Shown here piece after piece: positions 24,293-36,639 of a DNA stretch of 64,000 bases. The notes under the pieces are model-generated. The model did not search any database and was not told the origin of the DNA. It was given only the letters and a program-made list of their open reading frames with translations. The stretch is taken from positions 1,812,057 through 1,876,056 of the forward strand of contig NC_029527.1 of the NCBI RefSeq assembly GCF_001577835.2, given 5' to 3'. This stretch comes from Coturnix japonica (lineage: Eukaryota > Chordata > Aves > Galliformes > Phasianidae). Position numbers and translations under genes: made by a program. Numbering within the stretch: position 1 is the first letter of the stretch; each line of letters begins with the position of its first letter.

Positions 24293-25963
24293 ATCTCTGT
24301 GCTCAACCAGGATGGACTCAGGGAGCCCTGTAGCTCCTTTGTGGGGCCGTGGGGAGGCCGAGAAGCCCTGTTTGAAACAAGAGAGGTGTAATTCAGCAGG
24401 GAGTGGCCACTTGCTCCATGTTAACAGAGCCCAACCTGAGTCAAGCATCGCTGTCTTATCCTGGAGCATCCCAACGCCATGTCTGCTTGTACCACTCACA
24501 CTGTAGCAGCCCCACACCCCCTTGATGCAAACACATGGTGGGGAGGAGAAGGGGCTCACACTGCAGCCATCCCTCTGCACTGGAGCATCCCTGTGCATCC
24601 CCTCGCTGTCTGGCTGGGGAGAAGAGGAGTGAGCGGATCCAGGGAGCTGTCAGCGCCCCGTGCTGTTGTCAGAGTGCAAATCCCCTGGCAGCCCATTAGG
24701 AGCAGCTCCAGGCTGCCTGCAGGAGCTCTTGACAGGAGGCCAGACACCGGCGTGAACAAACACGGCTCCTCTGCTACCAAGGTGGATGTGGGCAGAATGA
24801 AGCTGGGGATCGCTTCCCCCGGGTCGCTGCTGTTTGATGGATGCTTACGGAGTGCAGGACCAGAGCGAGCCCCAGAGCATGGAAGTGCTGGGAACCCACC
24901 TGAGAGATACACAGCAAAGGGTCTGTGCCTCTGTCCCACATTGCAGCATCACTTCAAGTAGCTGCAGAGATGCTGTGCCGCCCCATGGTGCCATCAGCCC
25001 TCAGGGAACGCCACCGCAGCCACACGCCGCCAATGCAATCCACTGTGAGGCAGCAGCGGGAGGCTCTGATCCTCAAATCCACCCCCAGGAACCCTCCTCC
25101 ATCTCAGGGTGTGGGGGAGCAGCTCTGTGGGGTCTCTGGTTGCTTCTCCAACGTGTGGGACAGCAGACCGAGGGGTTGTATGGAAAGCTGTGTCCATGGA
25201 TCACTGCACCCAGGCTGGGCAGGAACACCAACAGTGCCATGTTTGGGAGTAATTACTCTCCACGAGCGTGTGAATCATTAGCTATAATTGCCCTAATAAA
25301 TAAAAGCGCAATAACTTCAGTCTGTGGTCTCATCCACGAGCTGCTGGTGGAGTGAGCTCAAACCAGGAGCAGAGGGAAGGCAGAAAGAGCTGAGCTTCAA
25401 AACCACGGCTTCACCCCACGTTGACCCATAGGCTCCATCCTGAGTGCACCCATCGGATGCTCGAGGGGTTCGGCACCACCTCTGCACGGAGAAGTTTCCT
25501 GGCTGCAAAGCGGAGCACAAAAGGCCCCGTTTGGGGGTGGCACTGAGGTTACCCACACGCTCCTCCCCTGGGGAATGCTGGAGTGAAAAAAGAAAGGCAC
25601 CCTGCTCTGCGCTGACATATGGGAACGAAGCAGAAAGCGGCTTCTCCACTTAAAATGTCATCACAGACTTTGCTCAAGAAAAGAAAAAAAAAGCAGCCTT
25701 TCCCAGAGTGACATTTTAAGGGGAAATGTTGACTTCAAACCAGAAAGAAACCCCTCAAACCACACAAGGGATCGTTTTAAGCGGCACTGATCCTTCTTGC
25801 ATGGAAATCAATGTTTGTGAAGCAAAGAATGGAACACAACCCCCCCAGAAAACCTATTATCTTGAGTAAATACGGACCATGGGTGGACTTAGTTTCCTAT
25901 GGGACAAAACCAGCCTTCCTCTGCCCAGCCCTGAGGACGCAACGCTGTCCTGGGTTCAACCTG

Positions 25964-26267
25964 CATGGCCATGCTGTGCCATGTCATGCCATGCCATACC
26001 ATACTGTGTTGCGCTATGCTATCCTATGCTGTGTCATGCTATCCCATGCCATACCATACTGTGCTGTGCTGTCCCATGCCATACCATGCTGTGCCATGCT
26101 ATACCATACCATGCCATATTGTGCTATGCCATGCCATGCTGTCCCATGCCATGCCATGCTGTGCCATGCTATCCCATGCCATGCCATGCCATGCTATCCC
26201 ATGCCATATTGTGCTATGCCATCCCATGCCATCCCAAGCCATGCTGTGCCATGCTATCCTATGCCAC
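25964..26267. repeat. Pentanucleotide satellite, (CCATG)n with variants
   Basis: About 60 tandem 5-mers, mainly CCATG, CTATG, CTGTG, CCATA and TCCCA. The unit length is not a multiple of three and most variants lack stop codons. Several frames on both strands therefore stay open for 70-330 codons, but these frames are not genes. Confidence 0.95.
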
Positions 26268-26924
26268 CCCCTGCAGCGCTCCCACTGGGGCAGGTTGGCC
26301 AGCAGCAATCCGTGCTCCAGCTCTCCCCGTGCTGCGGTTATCGCCTCCTGCCTTGTGTTTTTTTAATAACCTGCAATATGAGCAGGCTGCCCTGGGGAGC
26401 ACCGGGATTATTGTCAAATATCACTTCCCATTCGCTGGCCTTTGAGGGGCTGCATCCACGTGGCACTGCTGGCAGAGCAGAGAGGGACGCAAATGGGAGG
26501 GCTGGGGCTGGCCAGCACCGCAGGCACCACGGACCCTCCCAAGGAGAGCAGGGCAGTGAGGGCTGCGGAATCTTAATTAGCTTTGCAAAATTAATGAATT
26601 GGCAGCCAAACAAACAAACCAGAGATGGCGGCTCTGGTCACCACTCCTGGTCCCTGGGCAGCAAGCTGCCAGCACAAGGGATCTCGGTGTCACAGGGTGG
26701 GGATGTGGGGACCCCACCAAGAAGTGGGGCCTGGTGGGATGGGACTGCGCAGATATATGGGGTCAGCAGTGGGTGGAAGCACAGCACCGGCATCCCAGTG
26801 GCCCTATAACTTGCCATGTGCCACATGCCTGGCACACCAGGATCTGTCTTAAAACCATCCCAGCCCTCCTCGCTGCTTTCCCCCTCCTGGAGAGGCAGCA
26901 ATGGCCACGCAACGTGCACAGCCA

Positions 26925-27005
26925 CCAGAAGTTGATTAAGCCCTAATTAATTGCATTAAGGTCAGCCAATGTACTCTGTGAAGGAAGAAAGCCAATAATT
27001 AAAGT
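26925..27005. promoter_or_regulatory. Short AT-rich homeodomain-site cluster
   Basis: Contains TTGATTAAGCCCTAATTAAT then TGCATTAAGG and CCAATAATTAAAG within 80 bp of otherwise GC-rich DNA. It resembles a small enhancer core; function is inferred. Confidence 0.25.
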
Positions 27006-28439
27006 CCATGTGGGGCACACTGCTGCCACCAGCTCTGTGGGCAACGGGACAGCACCAGGCTCAGCAGGGCATGGCTGGTGCCACTTGCTGTCCCATGGGG
27101 CCGGGGATATAACCATGTGCTCTCAGCACCAAAAAGCCAAGTGCCACACACACGGCTGGGCAGATGAGTGATGCCAGCTCCCAGCAAGGGATATGGGTGA
27201 CAGCCACCCTCTGCGTCCCACCTTGCTGGGGGGCTGAGAGCAAGCAAAGTGAGCTGGGACATTGCTAGGACATGGGGACAGCCCTTCATTTCAGTGCTGG
27301 TGGCGGTGGGTACATCCACACCCACTCCATCCCTTCCTGCAGTGATCTCAGTGATGGCATTTCCATGGTCCCAGCTATAATAATGAAGGCCAAGGGAACG
27401 GAGCTGCCTGGCCCTCTTTGTCTCAGGGATGAGAGCAGTGTGAGCCCCCTGGGGCTCTGCAGATTGCAGCTTCCAGAGCTGGATGGACACAGCTGAGAAG
27501 TGCTGGTGCCACCCCAATATCACCCACACCCACAGACCAATGTCCCCTCCCAGTGCCCTCCCCCAGTGATGGCAGTGCTGGGGCTGAGGCTGCACCGTGG
27601 ATGTTACAGGGAGATTTGCCATTGCCACGTGCATTTTGCTGGCTCTGAGCACAGCCCTGATCCAGGGGGAGCACAGACTGAACCTCACACCCCAAAGCTG
27701 TGAGCGCAGCACACCATCCTCACCACGACGTGTTTGCAAACCACCCCCAGCCCACCCGTCCCCACCTCCTCACTATCCAGGTGCCCCACTGCCACCTGGG
27801 CCAGACAGCAGGGCCAGGGGTGGCAGCGTGGCCATATGGGGTGGCCGGATGCTGGATGCTGCAGCACGGCAGGGATTGCTGCAGCTGCTGCACCATGTGA
27901 GCCCTGTGGGGTGCACAGCCCTGCTGTGGTGCTGCAGCCCTCAGGCCCCATGGAGCACGGCTTGGGGTGCTCTGTCCTACATTTCTGAGGGGCTCAGGCC
28001 CACCGTGGGAGCTCCATAAGGGATGGGATGTCTCATCCTTGGGATGAGGCAGCGGCGATTTGCAGAGGCACCAAAGCATATGAGCCACCCCAGGTCCCCA
28101 CATCACCTCTGTATGGAGAGGGAAACTCCTCCTGGGAGGCACCACACAATGGAAGCATTGGAACCGCAGTGACCCCGAGCTCCTCCGGCTCAGCTCAGTG
28201 TCCTCACTCACGTCTCCTGATGCGGTGGCCACGCGGTGCCCGGTGTCACCCCTTCCTGGGACCCCCCCCCCCATCCCGCTGCCATTCACAGCGTCCCATT
28301 GAAATCCCAGCGCGGGGCCGGAGGTAGCGGCACAACCATCGCTGCTGATAAACACGGCGATGGATTCCGGCAGGCGACACCTGAGATGGTGACACGAAAC
28401 CCAGCACCTCCCCGAGGGCCACAAAGCAGCCTCTGTACG

Positions 28440-29870
28440 GGGACGCGGGCGGCACCAGCCCGGATCCGCGCCTTCACCTGGTGCTAATCCTGCTCAAAGC
28501 TTTGGGAAACGGGATCCCCTCCTGGGGACGCGGTGCCCTATCAGAGCCGCACGGAACGGGGAAAAAAAGCAAAGCCGGACCAATCCCCCCCCGCCTCCCC
28601 CCCATCCCGGCCATGCAGACAAAGGCAGAGCTGGGCGCATGGGAAGCGCGGCTCGCTCCGACCCCGCCGGACCGCGGCGATGGGGCCGGCTCCGCACGCA
28701 GCCCCGCAGCTCTCGGGGTCATCCCGGTACCGCAGGGACGCTGCTGTCACGGGGAGGTGGTGGGCGTTTATCGGGGTGAGAGAGCGTCCCCAGTGCAGGG
28801 GATCAGGGCTGGTGTTGGCAGCATCGCTCCCCAGAGGCTCTGCCAGGGCCAACTTTACAAGGGAAGCTTTTTTTTTATTTCAGGCTTTTCTTTCTTTTTT
28901 CTTCTTTCTTTCTTCCCCCCCCGCCCCCCCCCTACCCCCCAAGCAGAAACAAAGCCGAGGGCTCCAGCAGTGAGAGCACGGGTGGGAAAACAGACCGGGG
29001 GGGTGCAGGGGGGGGAGGTGGGAAGAAAATACCAACAACCCACAGATCCTGCAACAAGAAGGATGGGTGAGAAGGAAACCGGGGGCTGCAGGGCTAGACG
29101 TGGGGCTGGGAGGGAAGGAGAGGTGAAGAGGCAGCTCCGCTGTGTCACGTATGTCACAGCCCCGGAGCTGCCGCTGTGGCCTCGGGAGGCTCAGGGGGGT
29201 CCTGGGCCCCGCACAGAGGGGGAAGGGGAGCGGGGCGAGGGGTGTGGAGGCCGCATCCCAAAGGCGCAACCCTCTCGGATGGGTCCCCCCCCCATCACCG
29301 TGTCAAGCGAGTGTCCCTACGGCACCCGCCCGGACTGTGCCCGGAGCTCTGAGCCCACCGGGCCACCCGGGATGTCCCTCCTCATCAGCGCTACCCGAGA
29401 TGTCCCCAGGAGATCGCTCAGCGCTCAGCTCCCCGCGCCGTGCGCCTCCAAGTCCGGGGGGCAGCGGCAGCAGCGCCCCGCAGAGCTCTGCTTGCGAGGA
29501 GAGGAGAGACGATGCTCCCGGGGGGGGAAGGAACCGAACCCCGGAGATCTCCGGCTCCGCGCCCCGGCCCTGCATCCCCGAGCCGAGCCGAAGCGAACCC
29601 GAACGGCGCCGTGCCCCGCCGCCCGCTGCCGGCCCTACCTGCACCGCGCCGCCGCCGGTCCCGTCTGCAGCCGCCGCCGCCGCCGAAGCGCGGAGCCGCG
29701 GGGGGCGGGAGGACGAGCGCCCCCTCCCCGCCCCCGGCCCCGCCGCCCGCCCCCGGCCCGGCCCCACGGCCCCGCGGGTGGCGGTGGGCGGCGGAGAGCG
29801 CGGGGCCCCGGAGCGGCGGCCACGAGGTTGAAGGGGGCGAGGGGGGGGGCAGGGGGGTAATGAGCTGACG
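28440..29870. promoter_or_regulatory. Large CpG island, candidate promoter of the miR-135a primary transcript
   Basis: This is the densest CpG block in the window, peaking at 29.45-29.83 kb (GCCGCCGCCG runs). It contains poly-C tracts and G-quadruplex-like G runs. No protein of known family is encoded; the long GC-rich open frames are composition artefacts, rich in Pro, Arg, Ala and Gly. It lies 4-5 kb upstream of miR-135a on that gene's strand, so it is the natural promoter candidate. That is inference. Confidence 0.6.
28868..28941. repeat. Polypyrimidine tract (T/C then C runs)
   Basis: An almost pure T/C tract on the plus strand, with long TTTC stretches followed by three C runs of seven to nine. 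Such tracts can form triplex DNA and are prone to sequencing error. Confidence 0.85.
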
Positions 29871-29983
29871 GAGCTGCTAACGAATAGATGGGTCGGGGGC
29901 TGAGATAGAGACGCCCCTTGGGATAAGCAGGAGGCACCTTCATGCCAGGACGGGGCTTCCAGGCGCACCGTAATGCCAGCACG

Positions 29984-30172
29984 GGTGGATCAGGAACAGG
30001 TTGCCCAAGGAGGCTGTGGATGCCCCATCCCTGCAGGCATTCAAGGCCAGGCTGGATGTGGCTCTGGGCAGCCTGGGCTGCTGGTTGGTGACCCTGCACA
30101 CAGCAGGGGGTTGGAGCTGGATGAGCACTGTGGCCCTTTGCAACCCAGGCCATTCTATGACTCTAGGATCAG
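29984..30172 (+). repeat. CR1 LINE 3' fragment
   Basis: Reads GGTTGCCCAAGGAGGCTGTG, then CATTCAAGGCCAGGCTGGAT and CTGGGCAGCCTGGGCTGCTGG, and ends CATTCTATGACTCTAGGAT. This is the standard CR1 3' region in plus orientation. It lies just outside the CpG island. Confidence 0.9.
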
Positions 30173-31184
30173 CCACACCGTATGGACAGGTGTACCCCAC
30201 ACCCATACAGGGCCGTGGCTGTGCTGCTCTGCTCTCATTACAATGGGCTCTGCCACGCCACGGGAGGGATTTGGGGCTGGTGCAGCAACAAAGGCGCTGA
30301 GAGATGTGGCCAGGTAAGAGGCTTTGGGGTTTAGCCGGCCATTCCTACAGCACGGGTGCTTTTTTCCTTCTCTTTTTCAAGGGGAATTATTCTTTGTAAT
30401 CCCGGTTGCTGGAGGCTGGGCACTGGAGCAGAATTAAGCAGGTAATGGGGTGAGCCCCAGCGGCGGCCCCAAAGGAACGGCTCTTTTTGAGGATCACTCT
30501 TATAGGGAATGGCTCCTTTGGGAGGAGGTGCCAGCAGGACGCTACCTGGGGCTCAGTGAGAGCCCAACCGACAGATGGAGGCACTGAGCCTTATGGGGAC
30601 ACTCAGTGCACCCAGGGGATGGCCGTGTCCCTTTGCCCCATGGCAGGGGATGGAGTTTGTCCTTGTGCTCATCCTCATGCCGTTGCTTGCTCCATATTTA
30701 ATCAGCGACAGAGTGAGGCCCTGCTATCCGTCATGTCCCCCTTCCAGCCCATTTCCAAGCAGAAAGAAAACAAAATGGGACTCATCATTCATCCCTTCAT
30801 TAAGCCCTCACTCACCGCCGTGTCCTAAGAGCGAACGGGACCGTGCCATCTGATGGGCCAGCTCTGCTCACGGGTGGGAAGGCAATGGTGGCTCCGAGGG
30901 CTCATCCCACATGGGGCTGGGGCTGGGGATGCTCTGTGCCACAACCCTCCGTGACGCCCCAGTGGGAGGGAACGGCCCCAGAAGTGCATCCCATCGTGGC
31001 AGGGCAGCCCCGTGCCTGCCCATACGGTCCAGCTGTGCTGAGAAATAGGTTGGCTTAAAAAATGCATCACTTTGAAGTTATGTAAATGCAGCGGCAAGCG
31101 GAGCACGCTGGCAAAAAGGTTCCCTTTTTTTTCACCCCCTCCTTCCCCCCCCCCCACCCTCCTTCCCTTCCTTGCTGGCTTCCT

Positions 31185-31440
31185 CCAGTTAAAATTGGGT
31201 TGCAAATCATTAATAAAGGAACAGTTGTACTGAATAAGCTCCCGTACTTAAATCAGGACAGAGAGGCGTAATTAACCCGGCTCCGAGCTGATGCGACGGG
31301 AAAGGAAAATGCGCCTCTGTTTTGGGCCCGGCGCTCTCCCGGCCCCCTGGGAACAGCATCGAGCTCCTTATTTAAAAATGAAGCTCGCAGCCTGGGTTCA
31401 TGGATATATATAAAAGCTGTCACGGTGATATTTTATTCAT
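31185..31440. promoter_or_regulatory. Candidate conserved non-coding element
   Basis: AT-rich island with AATCATTAATAAAGG and CGTAATTAACCC, and a TATA-like run (GGATATATATAAAAGC) near 31.40 kb. It contrasts with the GC-rich flanks. No reading frame of interest. Confidence 0.3.
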
Positions 31441-31789
31441 ACCCCTCTCCCCTTCCCTCTGCTTGGAAAATCCAGCAGGCGGCGGGGAGGGGGGGAGGCA
31501 AGAAGCCCCTTTTAAAACCGAATTACACATGCGAGTCACATTGGTCGGAGGCACAGGGTGAGCAGGGGGCGGGCGGGAGGCTGCGCTCACCTGTTGTGCC
31601 CTGCCTGGAGCCAGAGGTGGCTCCGACATCCCCATCCTCCCCATTGGGAACTGCTGGGATAGCGGGGATGGGGAGAAAGGTGAAAACCCGCAGGGAATCC
31701 ACTGTCCTTCTGCATCCCTCAGGACCTCTGCATCACCCCCGTGTGCCCCACGGTGCCCCCCATCGCCCCGCAGCGCTGGGGATCGAGCA

Positions 31790-31965
31790 GCTGCGGAAAA
31801 ACAATATTAACAATAAATCACTGTTTGTTTCCTTTTGCAGACGATTGTTCTCCCCGCGCTCCTTAGTGATTATTAAAGGGCTGTTTTGCTGTCGGTGAAA
31901 GCCTGCAATTACGCGCTCTCACTGCTGCTGCCTGTCAGCACTGCTCCCCTTAGTGCAATGCCCGC
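31790..31965. promoter_or_regulatory. Candidate conserved non-coding element
   Basis: Contains AACAATATTAACAATAAATC (forkhead and SOX-like sites), an acceptor-like TTCCTTTTGCAG, then TTAGTGATTATTAAAGG and GCAATTACGCGC. It looks like an enhancer core rather than an exon. Confidence 0.3.
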
Positions 31966-33059
31966 GATCTCAGCCCTGCAGTGTGGGGCTGCTGCTCACA
32001 GCCAGCTCCCTGCACCTTAAGGACATGGCATCCACTCGGGATGCTGTACCTCCCTGGCTGTAAATCCCTATGGCGGACGACCCCAAGCGAGGCCGTGTCC
32101 CTAAGGAACTTGGGACCTCCAGGCTCGCTTTCCCCACAGACATACCCCAGACTGGAGTGCTTTGCCAGGCCCCCATACCTCTTTGCCACTCATCCGACTT
32201 AGCAAACTTGAACCAAAGCTGCCCTTCCTCCTCCCTGTGGCATTGGAATTAAATGTAGGCTGTAATTTGGTATTTGAGAAGCGAAAGGGATGGTGGCCTT
32301 AAGGGAGCTAACAGCTCTGCTGTGTGTGTTAAAGAGCTGTCTGCCAGCCTCCGACCACCACCCGCACACTGCCAGGAGTGCTGCTCCCCCACTCCACAGC
32401 TCCATCTCTGCACCGTGCTCTGCTCCTGATGCTGGGAGCAGGGCTGGGAACAGGGGGCTCTCCCAAGGTGCCCAAATCCTGCACGGCGCAGTGCAGCTGA
32501 GCAGGAGTGTCCCTGCTGCACCCTGTGTGTTGCACCTTGTGCAGTGCGTGCACCCCAGCAGGGCTGTCCTTGTTGCACATTGCGCCTTGCGGCCCAGCAG
32601 GGATGTCCCCATTGCGCTGCACGCGGGTGTGTGGCACTGTCCCCTTTGCCAGGCCTGGGGACAGCGCCAAGAGCCAGAAAGGCTGATGGCACAACGTGAA
32701 GCAAAGGCAGAGCCAGGATAAGCTGCCCCCTGTGTGGGTGCCACAACCCCACTGCGGCCCCACACATGGGTGCTGCTCCCAATGGGGAGCGCCATCCTGG
32801 CAGCTCCTCATCCCCCTTTAAATCAAACTTTCCTTTGCTCAAACAAAGCGTTTCCCTCAGCCTACAACGACAACAAATCCCCTCCACCCGCAGTAATTCA
32901 AACGGAATAAACACCGTTTGGAAAAGGGAGGTTTGGAACAGCCATTTCCCTGCCCGTGTCGGGGCCGTGTGCTCCAACCCAAGGTTTGCCAACCCGGTGC
33001 GGATCCGCCCGGCTCTGCGCTCCTCCCAACCCTTTGTACCGCTCTCCTCCATCCTCCCC

Positions 33060-33230
33060 TTTGTTTAGCATTTTAATTATTTTAATTACCTTGTTTGCCA
33101 GCTTATCGCGGCACTCAAACCCATCTGCGTGCGCGCACGCCGACACCCAGACTTTTATCTGCAGCCCTCCGCCAGCGCTATTTGCATTTCTCTCTCTCTG
33201 GTGTTTGGTGGAGGGAAGGAGAAATTAGCA
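33060..33230. promoter_or_regulatory. Candidate conserved non-coding element
   Basis: Contains TTTTAATTATTTTAATTACC followed by a CpG-bearing stretch (GCGTGCGCGCACGCC) and TATTTGCATTTC, an octamer-like site. The mix of AT core and CpG in one 170-bp block is unlike its flanks. Confidence 0.3.
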
Positions 33231-34142
33231 TTTGTCCCCTTGGCCAACAATGCCTCGCCTCCAAGGGTCGCTTTATTCTTCCCAGAAGAATGGGGCTAAT
33301 TTATCTCTTCCCTCCCCCCCCACCCCGATATCCATTTCAAATGAGAGATTAGGAAATAAACACAAAGCCTGAGTGGGATGCGAGGTGGTTTTCCTCCAAG
33401 GGATGCTGCAGGTTGAGGCCTCAAGCAGTGCCCTGCGGGTCCCCACGCACACAGTGGCTTTGGGAATGGCACTGTGGTACCCTGTGATTGCCAGCAGGGC
33501 GGCTTTGTCACCTTCAGGTTGGGACAGGACCCCCTCAGGGATGGGGTGCCCAATGGGGATGGAGCTGCTGCCTGGGACATCATTGGGGACAGTGTCCCTC
33601 TGCTGTCCCCTGACACCGCTCCTCAGCCCACCCAGTGTATGTGTGCTCCCCATCAGGAATGCAATGGCCCTGGTGGCTGAGGATGGGCGGTCCTGCTTGG
33701 GGCACTGCCTGCTTTGCTGAGCTTTGGGCTGCATGAACTTAAAGTGGAAGAACTGATAAATAAACCCCTGTTAAAGTGGCTGTAAGATGGGGGTGTCATC
33801 CACAGTGATGGCACGAGGGTGACAAGCGTTCCTCCCCAGGCACAATGCAAGGACTGCCACAGGGAGGCTCAGAAACAGCAGCCCCGAATGGGAGCAGTAG
33901 GCTGCTGCAGTGTGTGTGCTTATTGAGGTGATGGGAAAGCCACCGTGTCCCCTGTTCCCCATAACCCAGGGATGGGATGGGGAGTCAGAAACCAGCAGCA
34001 CAGCAGGTAGGAAGACCAGCATCCCCATGTCCCCCAGAGGCCACCCACTCCCAGGAGCAACATTTGCCAGACCCCAGAAAGCACAAGACACCAGCCAAGC
34101 CCTAAGCCCCATTTCCTATCCTCTCTGCCCCGTATCCAGCCT

Positions 34143-34205
34143 TATTCATAGAATAATAGAATGGTATGGGTTGAAAAGGACCAGAATGATCACCTAGTTT
34201 CAAGT
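34143..34205 (-). repeat. CR1 LINE tail
   Basis: Plus-strand ATAGAATAATAGAATGGTAT then GGTTGAAAAGGACCAGAATG is a reverse-oriented CR1 3' end, about 60 bp. Confidence 0.65.
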
Positions 34206-34320
34206 GGGGATATTCACCTGGGGACACCAAGGCAGCAGTGGCCTCTGCCACACTATGTACCAGTTTGGTGCTGATGGGGCACTGGGCACTCTCTATCCCC
34301 ATTCCATTCTGTCTAATCTC

Positions 34321-34390
34321 ATCCCATCCCATCCCATCCCATCCCATCCCATCCCATCCCATCCCATCCCATCCTATCCCATCCTATCCC
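34321..34390. repeat. (ATCCC)n pentanucleotide microsatellite
   Basis: Fourteen tandem 5-mers, the last few with an ATCCT variant. It is a second pentamer array about 8 kb from the CCATG satellite. Confidence 0.97.
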
Positions 34391-34514
34391 TGTTCCATCC
34401 CAGGAACAGGCAGCCCCTCTAGCTGGCTGAGGGCACGGGATGATGGAGCATCATTGTTGGAGCATAGGGAGTCAGGCAATGCCTCTCCATCCATCAGAGC
34501 TCCCACTTTCTGCC

Positions 34515-34600
34515 AAGCACATTAGGGGATAATTAAGTAAAAATAGGCCTTCCGACCAGTGTAGCTCATTAAGGGCTAATTAAGTTAATTAGTGCCAGGT
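34515..34600. promoter_or_regulatory. Homeodomain-site cluster
   Basis: Within 85 bp: CATTAGGGGATAATTAAGT, CTCATTAAGG, GCTAATTAAGTTAATTAG. Four or more ATTA cores lie in a row, in DNA that is otherwise CA- and GC-rich. Confidence 0.3.
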
Positions 34601-34871
34601 GTGGATTGCAGCGCTTGTGCGTGTGGCTGTTGTTTGCTGTAATTGCATTTGCTCAGCAGCTTCTACTGCCAGGCTGGAGCTTGGCCAGGGAGGAAGGTAC
34701 TGGGTGCCCTACGCTGCTAATGAGAACCTAACGGTGGCACTGGGGTGGGCAATTAACCCTCCCCTCCCTGCAGCCTTCAGTAGAGGTTTCTCATCCTGAA
34801 GCCAAGGTATGCTTGGCTCTGTTAGTGGGGTCTCACTGTGTGTGTGGGAGGGACACGGACACTTGTTGTGT

Positions 34872-35020
34872 TGCTGGGGTGGAGTCACTGTTCCTGGTGG
34901 TGTTCAAGGAACAGGTCAGTGTGGCACTGAGGTATGTGGCTTAGGGGGTAGGTGGGTATGGGTGGATGATTAGACTTGGTAATCAGTGGAGGTCTTTGCC
35001 AACTGTAATGGTTCTGTGTA
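34872..35020 (+). repeat. CR1 LINE 3' fragment
   Basis: Reads GGTGTTCAAGGAACAGG, then ATGGGTGGATGATTAGACTT and AGGTCTTTGCCAACTGTAAT, and ends GGTTCTGTGT. This is a diverged CR1 tail in plus orientation. Confidence 0.65.
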
Positions 35021-36639
35021 ACCAAAGAGCATCACTGTGTTCCCAGGGTTCTTACACTGCTGCAAAGTCACTTTTGTGCTGAGTGGAAAGGGGAGATGGG
35101 GCTGGAGGGGAGGCAGGTTGGGAGCTGTTGTGCCCTGCAGAGATAAGAGCCTGTGGGTGACAGCTGAGGTCAGGCAGGAGTGATGTACGTCCTTTGCACA
35201 TCCCTGCCTTGGGCGCACGTGCATCCCATCAAATGGCACTACAGTGTGTTGTGCCCTTGGGGATGAATGGGGATGGATGGAGGGGGAGGTGGTACCATGC
35301 CTCAGCCCCAGGAGGTCCTGGAAAGCTGCAAGGGAGGTAAGGGAGGTGTCAGCATGAGCCAAGCATCCTGTGCTACTGAGGATGGCAGGATCCCTGCAGC
35401 CTCTATCTGGGCTCCTGTCTCGTTCCTCTTCCCTTCTCCTTTTGCATAATGGATAGGCTGTGAGTAATGGGAAATGGCAGGCCAGCCACGCTTGCTGGCA
35501 GCCCCTTAATGAAGAATATGGAAATCTCATCAGTCCAATCAGGCCAGCAAATGAAACCGCTTTCCCCCGCCGATGTGAGCAGAAGGCTAACGACCCGCAC
35601 TCGCAGGCTCCATCCCTCTCCCAGGAAGCCCCCCCCCCTTTTCCTTCCCTTGCTGACAACCGAGCTGTGAACTTCATCTCCACAGCAAGCGGAGCACCAG
35701 CTTTTCTTCCTTGCTGCCCCTTCACGGGGCTTGTGCTGCTCCTGAGCCTTTCTCCTGCTCCTTTCCTCCCAGCTCCATGGGCTGAGTCTACCTCTGCAGG
35801 GACACACACAGTGAGCTGCAGAGCAAAACCCCTGGTTCTTCCCTTGCCCAACTCCTGTAGCATTTTTCTTCCCTCTGAGCCTGGTGGTGGGAGGACAGGT
35901 CTACCTGGCCCTCCCTCCATGAAAGGCTTCTGTCCAGGTCCCCTGCACAGCTTTGGGGCTTCTTTCCAAAGCCCACGTGCCTTGGCTGTGCATGGGCCCA
36001 CCAGTCTGGTCTCATTCATAGCAGGACACCAGACACAGCCAGGACTGGGATCTCAGCCCATCCCAGGATGTGCAGGAGGACATGGCTGAGAAGTGCCTGT
36101 GGCAGCCCAGCTCAGCTCTACCTGGGATTCCTTGCATGGACCGTTGCCCCCAGATCCAGCAGAAAATACCCTCTGCAGACCCTACCCAAACCCTTTTGGG
36201 GACCTCATGGGCTTCATGAGGAGGTGGGATTCCCAGCTCTGTGCCTGAGGGGTCTGCAAGGTGGATGTGCCCAGTGAGGAGCAGGTTCTGCAGGGCCCCA
36301 GTTGCATCACGCAGCAGAAGAGTGCAATCGTATTTCTCCATAGAGAAGGAACTCTGGGCTTTGCAGCTGGACTTGCTGGGCCCAAAACAAGAGTGGGTAT
36401 GGCTGTTTGCATGGAATCTTGCACCAGCAGGTCCTGACCTCCCCAGCAGCATTTCTGCTGTTGCAATGCTTCCTTCAGGTGGGAGAATGCCCTCAGACTG
36501 TTGGCTTCTCTGCTCAGTCTGCCTGCCCTGTGCTCTGCTGGCACAGACGCGGCCTCGTGCTGCTTTAGGGGAATGTTTAATTGCTGCCTTTCACAGCCAG
36601 CGCAGAGCTGAACTGATGGCGTGAGCTCACCCAGGAGCA

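Noticed and set aside
25811-26809. 332-codon open frame, plus strand
   Set aside because: It is kept open by the pentamer satellite, with low-complexity Met-Pro-Cys-His periodicity. No start context, splice sites or family match.
28481-29860. 459-codon open frame and its antisense partners in the CpG island
   Set aside because: High GC content suppresses stop codons. The translation is Pro/Arg/Ala/Gly-rich with no domain, and overlapping frames on both strands are equally open.
34970-36019. 349-codon open frame, minus strand
   Set aside because: No recognisable domain, starts within unrelated sequence and ends in a CR1 tail. No splice or codon signal sets it apart from chance.
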